In this document: positions 54,328 through 62,466 of the stretch, piece after piece
Numbering within the stretch: the first letter of the stretch is position 1
Layout: each line of letters opens with the position of its first letter
DNA from: Aromatoleum evansii
GTDB lineage: Bacteria > Pseudomonadota > Gammaproteobacteria > Burkholderiales > Rhodocyclaceae
Direction of reading: 5' to 3'
Assembly: GCF_012910805.1 (NCBI RefSeq)
Contig: NZ_WTVK01000024.1
Span: 16,794 to 80,793, forward strand
DNA length: 64,000 nt
Position numbers and translations under genes: made by a program
The notes under the pieces: generated by a model
Databases searched by the model: none
Seen by the model: the letters and a program-made list of their open reading frames with translations, nothing else
What the model was told of the DNA's origin: nothing

Positions 54328-55107
54328 TTGCACGAGCACGATGCCATCGAACCGACCGGCATGCCTTCACCGGCCGGAGGGGAGCCGGATGCAGGCCGAT
54401 GCGACTGCTGCGGCCGGACGGTTGCCCATTCCCTGCCGGTGCAGGACGACGGCGCGCATGTGTGCGAGCCCTGTTTCCTAGACCGGCAGCGCGCCACACG
54501 GGGGACTGCCGAAGACCCCTACGCGACGTTCGCCGAAGCGCTTGCCGATCTGCTGGACCTGCGCGAGCATGAAACCGGCCAGCACTCGCGCCGCGTTGCC
54601 TGCCACACGCTCGTCCTCGCGAAGCGCTGCATCGCCGACGCACGCCAATTGCGGGAAATCTATTGGGGAGCGTTGCTGCACGACATCGGCAAGATCGGTA
54701 TCCCCGACCGGGTGCTGCTCAAGAACGGGCCCCTCCGCGCCGACGAGTGGATGCTCATGTGCCGGCACGCCGACGACGGCTATCGGATCGTCAGCCGTCT
54801 CCCCGGAATGGCCGACGCCGCCGATATCGTCCTGTGCCATGAGGAGCGTTTCGACGGCACCGGCTATCCGCGCGGCCTGCGCGGCACGGAAATTCCGCTC
54901 GGTGCCCGGCTGTTCGCCGTCATCGACACGCTGGATGCGATGACTTCGGACCGGCCGTACCGCAAGGGCTTGCCTTTCGATGCCGCGAAGGCCGAGATCG
55001 TGCGTATGAGCGGCGCGCAATTCGACCCCCTGGCAGTGGATGTGTTCATTGCCGAGGAGACGACCTTGAGACGCATGGTCGCACTCAAATGCAGCGAGGT
55101 GCCGTAG
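54328..55107 (+). CDS. HD-GYP domain protein with N-terminal zinc ribbon
   Basis: A 259-residue protein from a TTG at 54328 (GCGGGGGCGG upstream; ATG at 54361 is an alternative). Residues ~25-50 form a Cys4 zinc-ribbon-like motif (CDCCGRTV, CEPCF). The rest is an HD-GYP domain: LREHETGQHSRRVA, LLHDIGKIGIPDRVL, HEERFDGTGYPRGL and DTLDAMTSDRPYR. HD-GYP proteins hydrolyse cyclic di-GMP. The linkage to a copper promoter (about 450 bases upstream through DUF2933) suggests coupling of copper stress with c-di-GMP signalling; inference. Confidence 0.85.
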   Translation: MHEHDAIEPTGMPSPAGGEPDAGRCDCCGRTVAHSLPVQDDGAHVCEPCFLDRQRATRGTAEDPYATFAEALADLLDLREHETGQHSRRVACHTLVLAKRCIADARQLREIYWGALLHDIGKIGIPDRVLLKNGPLRADEWMLMCRHADDGYRIVSRLPGMADAADIVLCHEERFDGTGYPRGLRGTEIPLGARLFAVIDTLDAMTSDRPYRKGLPFDAAKAEIVRMSGAQFDPLAVDVFIAEETTLRRMVALKCSEVP

Positions 55108-55220
55108 CGTCAAAATGCCGCCGTGTGCGCTGCCACACCGCACCACCAGGCGTCGGAGGTTCTTGTCGCCGCACTTGCTGATGGCGGACAGGGGGTACGA
55201 ACAAAGTGGGAGGGAGGTCG

Positions 55221-55580
55221 ATGGAGCTTTCAGCAACTCGCGACAAGGTTGCGACCTGGCTCGAACTGGCGGTTGCGCGCGACGGATGCCGCGACAGGCG
55301 CCGCGTGCGCGTTCATGCGATCGGGGAGCGCGGCGACGATTGCTATGCGATCTCGTTGGACGGGCGGTGGCTGTGTGCTGGCTCGGGCCAGCTGACGGTT
55401 TTTCATGGCTTGGGCGCCGCGCTGCATTTTCTCGAGGTGCTGCGGATTGCTCATTTCGAGGCCGGTGCCAGCACCAGGCTGCCATCGATCCGCGGCAATT
55501 GCTACTGTCTGCGCATGGACAGGTCCAGGGGGCTGCTGCGGTGCGGACGCATGCGAGCGAAGTGCGACAGCGCGGCCTGA
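55221..55580 (+). CDS. uncharacterised small protein, island-specific family (copy 2)
   Basis: A 119-residue soluble protein; ATG 55221 follows GGGAGGG. It is the paralogue of the gene at 2730: VATWLELAVARD, GDDCYAISLDGRWLC, QLTVFHGLGAALHFL, RIAHFEAG, and a Cys-containing C-terminus (CYCLRM, LLRCGRM). Conserved Trp, Asp-Asp-Cys and Gly-Leu-Gly positions hint at a compact alpha/beta fold. It lies between the HD-GYP gene and the UbiB promoter. Function unknown. Confidence 0.75.
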   Translation: MELSATRDKVATWLELAVARDGCRDRRRVRVHAIGERGDDCYAISLDGRWLCAGSGQLTVFHGLGAALHFLEVLRIAHFEAGASTRLPSIRGNCYCLRMDRSRGLLRCGRMRAKCDSAA

Positions 55581-55616
55581 TATTCGATGCGTTCCTATCG
55601 CAGGGGCATCTCCGGG

Positions 55617-55670
55617 TTACAGCAATGTAATCCGGTGGTCACGCTCGCGTAGTCGAGCGCCGCTTACACT
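55617..55670 (+). promoter_or_regulatory. CopR-type promoter of the UbiB-ICMT-cfa block
   Basis: TTACAGCAATGTAAT (55617-55631), six bases, GTCA (55638-55641), 23 bases, -10 TACACT (55665-55670); third repeat GTAG. The leader to the UbiB start is about 280 bases. Confidence 0.82.
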
Positions 55671-55948
55671 TCACGTAACTTTTCAAGAAGCAGCGGTCAC
55701 TGAGCCGCTCCGTGCAACCCCCAACGCATCCGTTCAGACGACATGTCCGAAACGGGAGTCGTCGAATGACCGTAGTCGCGACGCTCCCGATCGGAATGCG
55801 CGAGGGGCCCACTACGAACACACTCATCGTCGCTTGGTCTGACCGCCCGCATGCGGCAGCGGCAGGCGCACCCACGGACCTTGAGGCACGTCGCGCCGGC
55901 GAGGGGTGTTCGGCAGTGGGATGGCCGCCCGGGAAGGAAGTGATCGCG

Positions 55949-57526
55949 ATGCACGTGGCAATTCGGCTGCTGCAGATCAATCTGGCGCTGTGGGGGCTGG
56001 TCCTCCGGTGGGGGCTTGCGCGCAGCCGCTTGGCGCGTGGTCAAACCGCGCCGCCGCAGCGCTTCGCCGCCACGCTGGAACGGCTCGGCACGACTTTCGT
56101 CAAGCTCGGACAGGGCTTGAGCCTGCACCGCGAGTTCCTGCCTGACGACTATGTGACGGCCCTGCAGAGGCTGCACGACCGCGTCCAGTCCTTTCCTTTC
56201 GAGCAGGCGCGTGCGGAGGTGGAAGCATCATTCGGGCGCCCGCTGGAGGAGCTGTTCGCGCAGTTCCAGCCGGAGGCGTTGGCGGCGGGTTCCATCGCCC
56301 AGGTGCACCGCGCGACGACCCGCGACGGTCGCATCGTCATCGTCAAGGTGCGCCGTCCTGGCATCCGGCGGCAGGTCGAGGAGGATATCCGCATCCTGCG
56401 CTGGTTCGTGAGGAGCGTCCTGTGGCTGCTGCCGGGCCTGCGCGCGATCAAGCCGTTGGAGCTGGTGGACGAGCTCGCGCGCAACCTGCACAAGGAGATC
56501 GATTTCCGTCAGGAAGCGCACAACATCGCCCGTTTTACCGAGATGTTCCAGGGATCGCCCACGGTCTATGTGCCCGGCGTCGTGGACGATCTCTACACGG
56601 ACTGGGTCATCGTGCAGGAAATGAGCCCCGGCCGGCGCATCGACGATGCGGCCTTCCTGCCCCAGGGGCCGCGGCTCGCGGGGAATCTGGTGGACGCCTA
56701 CCTGCACCAGTTCTTCGTGGAAGGCGTCTTCCACGGCGATCCGCACCCCGGCAACCTCTTCGTGCTCGACGACGGACGCATCTGCTTTCACGACTTCGGG
56801 CTGGTCGGTTTCCTCGACCGGCGTACGCGCATGGGCCTCATCGCCTTCATGATGGCCTTCGTGCAGCAGGACGGCGACTGGCTCGTGGATGCCTATCTCG
56901 ACCTGGGTGTGCTCGGCGGCGCGCTGGATCGCAAGGAGTTTCTGGCCGGCATGGAGGAACTCGTCCAGGACTATGCGCGCAAGCCCTTGAACGACTGGTC
57001 CTTCGGCGAGGCCTTCCTGCGCATCGCGCGCATGGGCCACGGACGCAACGCGCGCCTGCCGCACCATCTGCTGGTCCTGCTGCGGGCGGTGTTCCTGATG
57101 GAAAGCACGGTGCGGCGGCTCGACCCGCGGTTCAGCCTCGTCGAGGGGCTGTTCAACAAGGCGGGAGACCTACTGGAAACGGCAGGCGGGGCGGGGCATC
57201 CGGGGGCCCGCTTCGAGTACGAGGCCTTCGTGTCGTTGCGGCAGCTGCCGTCGGACCTGAGCAGGGCACTGCACCGGATCCGGGCCGAAGGCATCGAGCT
57301 GTCGGTCTCGCACCGGGGCCTGGAGCGGCTGCAGGAGGAGATCGACCGCACCGGGCGACGCGTGTCGCTGGCGCTGGTGACGCTCGGGCTGTATGTCGCA
57401 TCGTCCCTACTGATGCAGCACAGCATCGGGCCTCGCTGGGGCGACATCCCGGTGCTGGCGATCCTGGGGTATCTGCTGGCCTTTTGGCTGAGCTGGCGCC
57501 TCGGCCGGGAGATCGGGCGGCGCTGA
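55949..57526 (+). CDS. UbiB/ABC1-family atypical kinase
   Basis: A 525-residue protein; ATG 55949 with GGAAGGAAG upstream. Family motifs: the KxGQ motif in FVKLGQGLS, the Ala-rich loop LAAGSIAQVH, the Lys in VIVKVRRPG, EIDFRQEAHN, and the metal/catalytic HGDPHPGNLFV with DFGLVG. Two C-terminal membrane helices follow (LALVTLGLYVASSLL and VLAILGYLLAFWLSW). UbiB proteins are ATPases needed for ubiquinone synthesis or lipid extraction from membranes. The copper promoter suggests support of quinone supply under copper stress. The left counterpart is reduced to its first ~35 codons. Confidence 0.9.
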   Translation: MHVAIRLLQINLALWGLVLRWGLARSRLARGQTAPPQRFAATLERLGTTFVKLGQGLSLHREFLPDDYVTALQRLHDRVQSFPFEQARAEVEASFGRPLEELFAQFQPEALAAGSIAQVHRATTRDGRIVIVKVRRPGIRRQVEEDIRILRWFVRSVLWLLPGLRAIKPLELVDELARNLHKEIDFRQEAHNIARFTEMFQGSPTVYVPGVVDDLYTDWVIVQEMSPGRRIDDAAFLPQGPRLAGNLVDAYLHQFFVEGVFHGDPHPGNLFVLDDGRICFHDFGLVGFLDRRTRMGLIAFMMAFVQQDGDWLVDAYLDLGVLGGALDRKEFLAGMEELVQDYARKPLNDWSFGEAFLRIARMGHGRNARLPHHLLVLLRAVFLMESTVRRLDPRFSLVEGLFNKAGDLLETAGGAGHPGARFEYEAFVSLRQLPSDLSRALHRIRAEGIELSVSHRGLERLQEEIDRTGRRVSLALVTLGLYVASSLLMQHSIGPRWGDIPVLAILGYLLAFWLSWRLGREIGRR

Positions 57527-57622
57527 GACATCGGGGAGCGACATTCAGGGGGATCCGTTGCAGGGCGGAGAAGTGCAGGACGTAAGCCTCTACGTCACGA
57601 CGATTGCAAGGAGACTGCTGTG

Positions 57623-57750
57623 ATGAGGATGCACAAGATATTCGTCTCGACCTGCTCGGGGTGTCGATGGCCACAGCGTTTCCGGCCTGGGTCGGCGCCG
57701 CAGAACATTCCGAGCAGGCCAAGCCGGGGCCACAGCGATCAGGAGCGTGA
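57623..57750 (+). pseudogene. possible frameshifted secreted-protein remnant
   Basis: An ATG with AAGGAG upstream starts MRMHKIFVSTC; shifting frame after a few codons gives LLGVSMATAFPAWVGAAEH, which would complete a signal peptide, followed by SEQAKPGPQ and a stop. It looks like the start of a small periplasmic protein damaged by one frameshift. Evidence is limited to this pattern. Confidence 0.35.
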
Positions 57751-57771
57751 GCGAGGTGAGGGGGGAGAGAA

Positions 57772-58461
57772 ATGAACGAAACTCCAGCCTACGGTCTGTG
57801 GTCCTTGGTCGTGCTCAATTCGGCGATCTTCATCCTTTTCGCTTTCAGTTTCGCGAAACCGCAGAGCAGGCGGGACTGGCGTTCCTTCGGGGCCTTTTCG
57901 GCCTTCATCGTCGCGCTGTTCACGGAGATGTACGGATTCCCGCTGACGATCTACCTGTTGTCGGGCTGGCTCGCGAGCAGGTTTCCCGGCACGGACTTTC
58001 TCGCGCATGACTCGGGCCATTTGCTCGAGGTCATATTCGGCTGGAAGTCGAATCCGCACTTCGGCCCCTTCCACCTGCTGAGCGCGGTGTTCATCTTCGG
58101 CGGTTTTTCACTCCTGGCCGCCGCCTGGCGCGTCCTTTACGCGGCTCAACGTGCCCACCGCCTGGCGGTGGAGGGGCCCTACCGCCGGATCCGGCATCCC
58201 TAGTACGCGGGATTCGTCCTGATCATGGTCGGGTTCCTTTTGCAGTGGCCGACGATCGTGACGCTCGCGATGTTCCCCGTTCTCGTGTTCATGTACCTGC
58301 GGCTCGCGCGCCGGGAGGAACGGGAGATGGCGGCCGAGTTCGGCGACACCTACGCGCGCTACGGCGCGCGCACGCCCGCGTTCTGGCCCCAACTCGGAAG
58401 GGGCGAGCCCCGTGGGGAGACCCGGGGCGGCACGGGCGACGAAGGAGGCCGGCGCTCGTAA
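57772..58461 (+). pseudogene. ICMT/PEMT-like methyltransferase broken by an amber codon
   Basis: The reading frame is colinear with the intact gene at 5856 ([18 protein letters not shown], then [20 protein letters not shown]) but has TAG at 58201-58203 where the intact copy has the CAG of RHPQY. Beyond the stop the same frame continues for 86 codons with full similarity (AGFVLIMVGFLLQWPTI, EEREMAAEFGDTYARYGART). One base change (C to T) explains it. The first 143 residues would lack the SAM-binding end. The rest shows no further decay, so the change is recent, or the stop is read through. Confidence 0.85.
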
Positions 58462-58491
58462 CGGGGAAGCGTCGATTAGGAGGAGATGACG

Positions 58492-59832
58492 ATGGTTGCC
58501 GACATGCGAGACATCTCGGTCGCAGAAGCCGAGCGCGCCGACACGCTGCGGGCGCGACGCATCCTTGCGCCCCTGCTGGGCGGCGCCAGCGCGGCGCCTG
58601 CCGTACGGCTGTGGAATGGCATGACCCTCGAATTCGGAGACGGCCGGCCGCGTTGCACGCTGTTCATCCACGATGCGCGGGTGCTGCGCGAGTTGGTCCT
58701 CACGCGCGACCCGTTGCGCCTGGCGGACGCCTATGTACGCGGTACGGTGGACGTCGAAGGCGATTTCGCAGATGTGCTCGCGCTGAAGGAGCACTTCGCT
58801 GCGCTGCGCCTGCCCCGATCGACAAGACTGGCGCTGCTCGCCCGCGCAATCGCTCTGCCGCGCCGCGGCGGGACTGCATGGCCGGGCGCTTGCGACAGGC
58901 GCTGGGAGGCCGGCGGCACGCAGGTCAAGCACTCCCGTCGTCGCGACCGTCAAGCCATCGCCTTCCACTATGACGTCTCGAACGATTTCTATCAGCTGTG
59001 GCTCGACGAGCAGATGGTGTACTCCTGCGCCTACTTCGAGCAGCCCGACGAGAGCCTCGAGCGGGCGCAACGCAACAAGCTCGACCTGCTGTGCCGCAAG
59101 CTGCGCCTGACGGCGGGGGAGCGCCTGCTCGATATCGGCTGCGGCTGGGGTGCGCTGTTGTGCTGGGCCGCGACGCACTATGGCGTGGAGGCGCACGGAG
59201 TCACCCTGAGTCGTAACCAGTTCGACTACACCCGACGCCGCATCGCCGAGGCCGGCCTCGGGGAGCGGGTTACCGTCGAGCTGAAGGATTACCGCGACAT
59301 CGATGCAGCGGGGCGATTCGACAAGATCGCGAGCGTCGGCATGTTCGAGCATGTGGGGCTGCGCAACCTGCCGACCTATTTCGCGACTGCTCATCGCCTG
59401 CTGCGCGACGGCGGGCTTTTCCTCAATCACGGCATCACGCACGACCGCGAAGGCTGGCCGGATTCGGTCGGCACACGCTTCATCAACCGCTACGTCTTCC
59501 CCGACGGCGAGCTCGATACCGTGGGCAACGTGCAGCGCGCGATGGAGCAGGCCGGTTTCGAGATCTGGGACGTGGAAGGTCTGCGTCCCCATTACGCGCT
59601 CACGCTGCGGCATTGGGGCGAGCGGCTGGAAGCGCGGCGGCGCGAAGCGCTCGGGCATGTGAGCCCCGAGATCTTCCGCGTCTGGCGGCTCTACATGGCC
59701 GCGTGTGCACACGAATTCGCGCAGGGCGGCGTGGGCGTCTATCAGATCCTGGTGTCGAAGCGCGCGAAGGCGCAGCCACCCGTGCCGCTCACGCGGCGCG
59801 ATCTCTATCGCGAGCGGGGAGCCGGGGACTGA
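58492..59832 (+). CDS. cfa: cyclopropane-fatty-acyl-phospholipid synthase (copy 2)
   Basis: A 446-residue CfaS; ATG 58492 (AGGAGG 8-9 bases upstream) matches the start of copy 1. Motifs: FHYDVSNDFYQLWLDEQM, LLDIGCGWGALLCWAA, VTLSRNQFDYTRRR, FEHVGLRN, LNHGITHDREGWPD. It is near-identical over the catalytic part to the copy at 7661 but differs in the N-terminal ~150 residues. It follows the broken ICMT gene directly, whereas copy 1 follows the DegS-like protease. Confidence 0.93.
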   Translation: MVADMRDISVAEAERADTLRARRILAPLLGGASAAPAVRLWNGMTLEFGDGRPRCTLFIHDARVLRELVLTRDPLRLADAYVRGTVDVEGDFADVLALKEHFAALRLPRSTRLALLARAIALPRRGGTAWPGACDRRWEAGGTQVKHSRRRDRQAIAFHYDVSNDFYQLWLDEQMVYSCAYFEQPDESLERAQRNKLDLLCRKLRLTAGERLLDIGCGWGALLCWAATHYGVEAHGVTLSRNQFDYTRRRIAEAGLGERVTVELKDYRDIDAAGRFDKIASVGMFEHVGLRNLPTYFATAHRLLRDGGLFLNHGITHDREGWPDSVGTRFINRYVFPDGELDTVGNVQRAMEQAGFEIWDVEGLRPHYALTLRHWGERLEARRREALGHVSPEIFRVWRLYMAACAHEFAQGGVGVYQILVSKRAKAQPPVPLTRRDLYRERGAGD

Positions 59833-60009
59833 AGCAATCCTTCCCACCCGGCTCCAAACGCGAACCAGCTTGGCGGAGTGCGCGACCTCACTCGCGGGAT
59901 AATGTCAAACGCGCGTTGCTGTTACCTACAGGGAAGTTGATGCAGGGCGGGGCGGCCGGACATTCGCTGCGACGGATGCTTCGCCCCTCATATCCACTCG
60001 GCGCTCTGT

Positions 60010-61533
60010 TTAGAGGGCGGGACCGGATCGCGGGCGTGAAGGACTCGGCGCCTCCTGCTGCGCGAGTTCAGCCTTCACCAGCGCTTCGATGAACTCGAAG
60101 GCTTCGCCGGGAACCCTTTCGACCAACTGCTTACGCCGGTTCTTCGAGATCGCACCTCCGTTTTGCAGCGCCGACGCGATCAGCAGGTGCTGGTCGTTCG
60201 ACCGCAAATCGAATTCCTCGTTTACAGCCCTGCTGATGCGGTCGAAGCTCGCGAGAAATTCGGTCTCCTGCCGCAGATCGACGTTAAGAGCTTCCTCAGC
60301 CATCCGGAAGCCGAATTCGACGCAAGGCGTGGCATCCCAGTAGCGATAGATCGAAGGCTGTCCCTTGAAGTCGAATGCGAATTGATCCTCGTCGATCCAC
60401 GTCACATCCCACAGCTTGCGGGCAGGCTTCGAGAAGGACTGCAGGGCGAGCAGATACTGCTCCTCGTGGCGTTTCATCGCGATCGACACGGGCAGCAGCA
60501 GGCCCCGTTCCAGTTGGCCCGACTGACACAAGGCGTGATGAAACAGGAAACGCGATAGGCGGCCGTTACCATCCATGTAGGGGTGCAGGAACACGAAACC
60601 GAAGGACTCGACGGCTGCCGCAACGATCGGGTTGATCTGTTTGGACAGGCTGTTCGCCAGTGCCATGAAGGCAGGCATCAGGCTCGTCAGCAGATCGGGT
60701 GCCGGCGGCACATAGGTGACGCTGCTTGCCCCGCGCAGCCCACCACCGCGTAGCCAGTTCTGCTCGTGACGAAAACAGGCTGCCCGATCATATGGGTTCG
60801 AGATCGTCGAGGACTGCAAATCGGACAGGTACGCTTCCGTCAGTTCAACGTTCTCGTGCGCCTGCTGCAACAAGGCCACGAAAGCTTCGGCCTTGCGCGG
60901 GCTCGGGGTTTCCCGCTCGATCGCGAACGAACTGTCGGTTTCGCTCAGGTAAGCCCAAGACAGGGCGCGGTCAGCATTGATCGGCCCCAACGAATCGAGG
61001 AAGGCATTCGTTCGACCGAGGATGTCGCTCTCCATCCCTTGCCCCACCGCATCGGTCATGCGCACAGTCGGGCAGTAGTCCATCGAGCCCAGCCCATTGA
61101 AGCTGATCCGCCACTTCGGATTCCTGACGGTCGGGCCGGTCACGTACCGATCCGGGTCGAACAGGCTGCCGTACACGCCCGCCACGGCAGGCAAGTCGGA
61201 CAACTCGCGCCCGGTGAACGACTCCCACAGGTAGCACGCTTGCCGGATGTAGAGCCCGGAGGGCGTCGCGCGTAAGCGCTGCATCAGATCCTCAGCGGGG
61301 ATCTGCGGCATCGCTTCGGCGAGCACCTGCAGATTGATCCCTTCATGCCGAAGCGAAAAGAGCACATGATCGAGCGGATGGTCGGACTCGGGCGCAACGG
61401 TGCGCGGCACCTGCACGCCGTCGTTCGGCAGATGCATAATGCGCTGGACGGGCGCCACCCGCGCCGGATGGGCCAGCGGGAAGGCGCTCAGGTTGAGCCT
61501 GCGCCGAAGGAATTCGTAGCCAACCACGTCCAT
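60010..61533 (-). CDS. Fic-domain protein
   Basis: A 507-residue protein with the Fic active-site motif HPYMDGNGRLSR (~280), whose His attacks while the loop binds ATP for AMP transfer to target proteins. A possible self-inhibitory helix lies upstream (SSFAIERETPS). The C-terminal part contains a winged-helix-like segment. ATG 61533 (AAGG five bases upstream) is preferred over a GTG at 61572. Gene neighbours and the absence of copper motifs place it outside the copper regulon. No antitoxin was seen next to it. Confidence 0.88.
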   Translation of the reverse strand: MDVVGYEFLRRRLNLSAFPLAHPARVAPVQRIMHLPNDGVQVPRTVAPESDHPLDHVLFSLRHEGINLQVLAEAMPQIPAEDLMQRLRATPSGLYIRQACYLWESFTGRELSDLPAVAGVYGSLFDPDRYVTGPTVRNPKWRISFNGLGSMDYCPTVRMTDAVGQGMESDILGRTNAFLDSLGPINADRALSWAYLSETDSSFAIERETPSPRKAEAFVALLQQAHENVELTEAYLSDLQSSTISNPYDRAACFRHEQNWLRGGGLRGASSVTYVPPAPDLLTSLMPAFMALANSLSKQINPIVAAAVESFGFVFLHPYMDGNGRLSRFLFHHALCQSGQLERGLLLPVSIAMKRHEEQYLLALQSFSKPARKLWDVTWIDEDQFAFDFKGQPSIYRYWDATPCVEFGFRMAEEALNVDLRQETEFLASFDRISRAVNEEFDLRSNDQHLLIASALQNGGAISKNRRKQLVERVPGEAFEFIEALVKAELAQQEAPSPSRPRSGPAL

Positions 61534-61632
61534 GAAACCTTGCCCTCGTGTTCGGATTTTTTGAAGCGGCACAGGATTTTTTTGATTCTTTGCCGTTTCG
61601 GCAAGTATTTTATACCTATAGGTATCCGGTGC

Positions 61633-61881
61633 TCACATCCCCGGTCCATCCCTCTTGCGCGATGACCGGCTGAAGATCTCGTTGTAAAGCTTCGCCCGCT
61701 GATACTCGTCCGATTCCTGGTAGATCTCGGTCAGCGTTTTCTGGCCGGCTGGGGCCAGCATCCCTGCGTTGCGCTCGGACTTGCTGATGCTCTGGGTGAC
61801 CAGTGCGCTCGTCGGCATGTCGTGCAGGCCGTGACGAATCTTCCACTCCGAACGGAGGGCTATCTCGTCGATCGTCGCCAT
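61633..61881 (-). pseudogene. C-terminal fragment of an unrecognised gene
   Basis: Eighty-two residues (HMATIDEIALRSEWKIRHGL onward, with DMPTSALVTQSISKSE and SDEYQRAKLYNEIF) look like genuine protein, and the same frame continues upstream with SRTYSQLGLLSTSAQ before meeting a stop. There is no ribosome site at the ATG 61881. It is probably the 3' end of a disrupted gene. Family unknown. Confidence 0.4.
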
Positions 61882-62466
61882 GTGCTGGGCGCTCGTCGAA
61901 AGCAGGCCGAGCTGGGAGTAGGTCCGGGACTACTGCGGCGGACTCCTGATGTTCGAGGCCGACCGGGCACTCGAAAAGCGAGAGGAGCCCCGCCCCGATC
62001 GTATCCAAATGACCCACTGCGACCGCAACCATATGCGTCAACGCTTAATGGCTGGATCTCAGCTTCTCGGACCCCACAGCGCGCGAACGCCAATCGTCGC
62101 GGTCATCCTCGAACATTACGGTGCCCCAATGTTAACGGCGCCTCGCGGAACTGCTCGGCAACAGCCAAGAGACACTGCGCGACGCCGTTTCCACCTTCTA
62201 CGCCGGGTTCCCCACCCGGCCGTATTTTTTTACTGTGGCGGCGCGGCATCCGCCGAAACTCTGGACGGGTGTGGCGGATATCACATCGCGCCTCATGAAC
62301 GGTACAAATGTCATGATCGCGCAGTGACGCCTCTCCCTAGTGGCAAGCGCCGTAAGTGTCTAGCATTATTCAACCACCAAAATTGGTGGCGATGGCACAC
62401 AAAGGAAGGAATCCGGTGTGCTAAGGAGCTGCACTCCTGAAACACTGCACACTATTGGGGGGCATC
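61882..62466. other. gene-free region left of the secreted protein
   Basis: Frames here are short and lack starts with ribosome sites or recognisable products. The promoter of the gene at 62467 should lie near the right end. A few AT-rich patches stand out from the GC-rich surroundings. Confidence 0.4.

Noticed and set aside
58108..59847. 579-residue leftward frame opposite cfa copy 2
   Set aside because: A similar antisense frame (8318-9049) exists opposite cfa copy 1, as expected from shared codon bias rather than a real gene.
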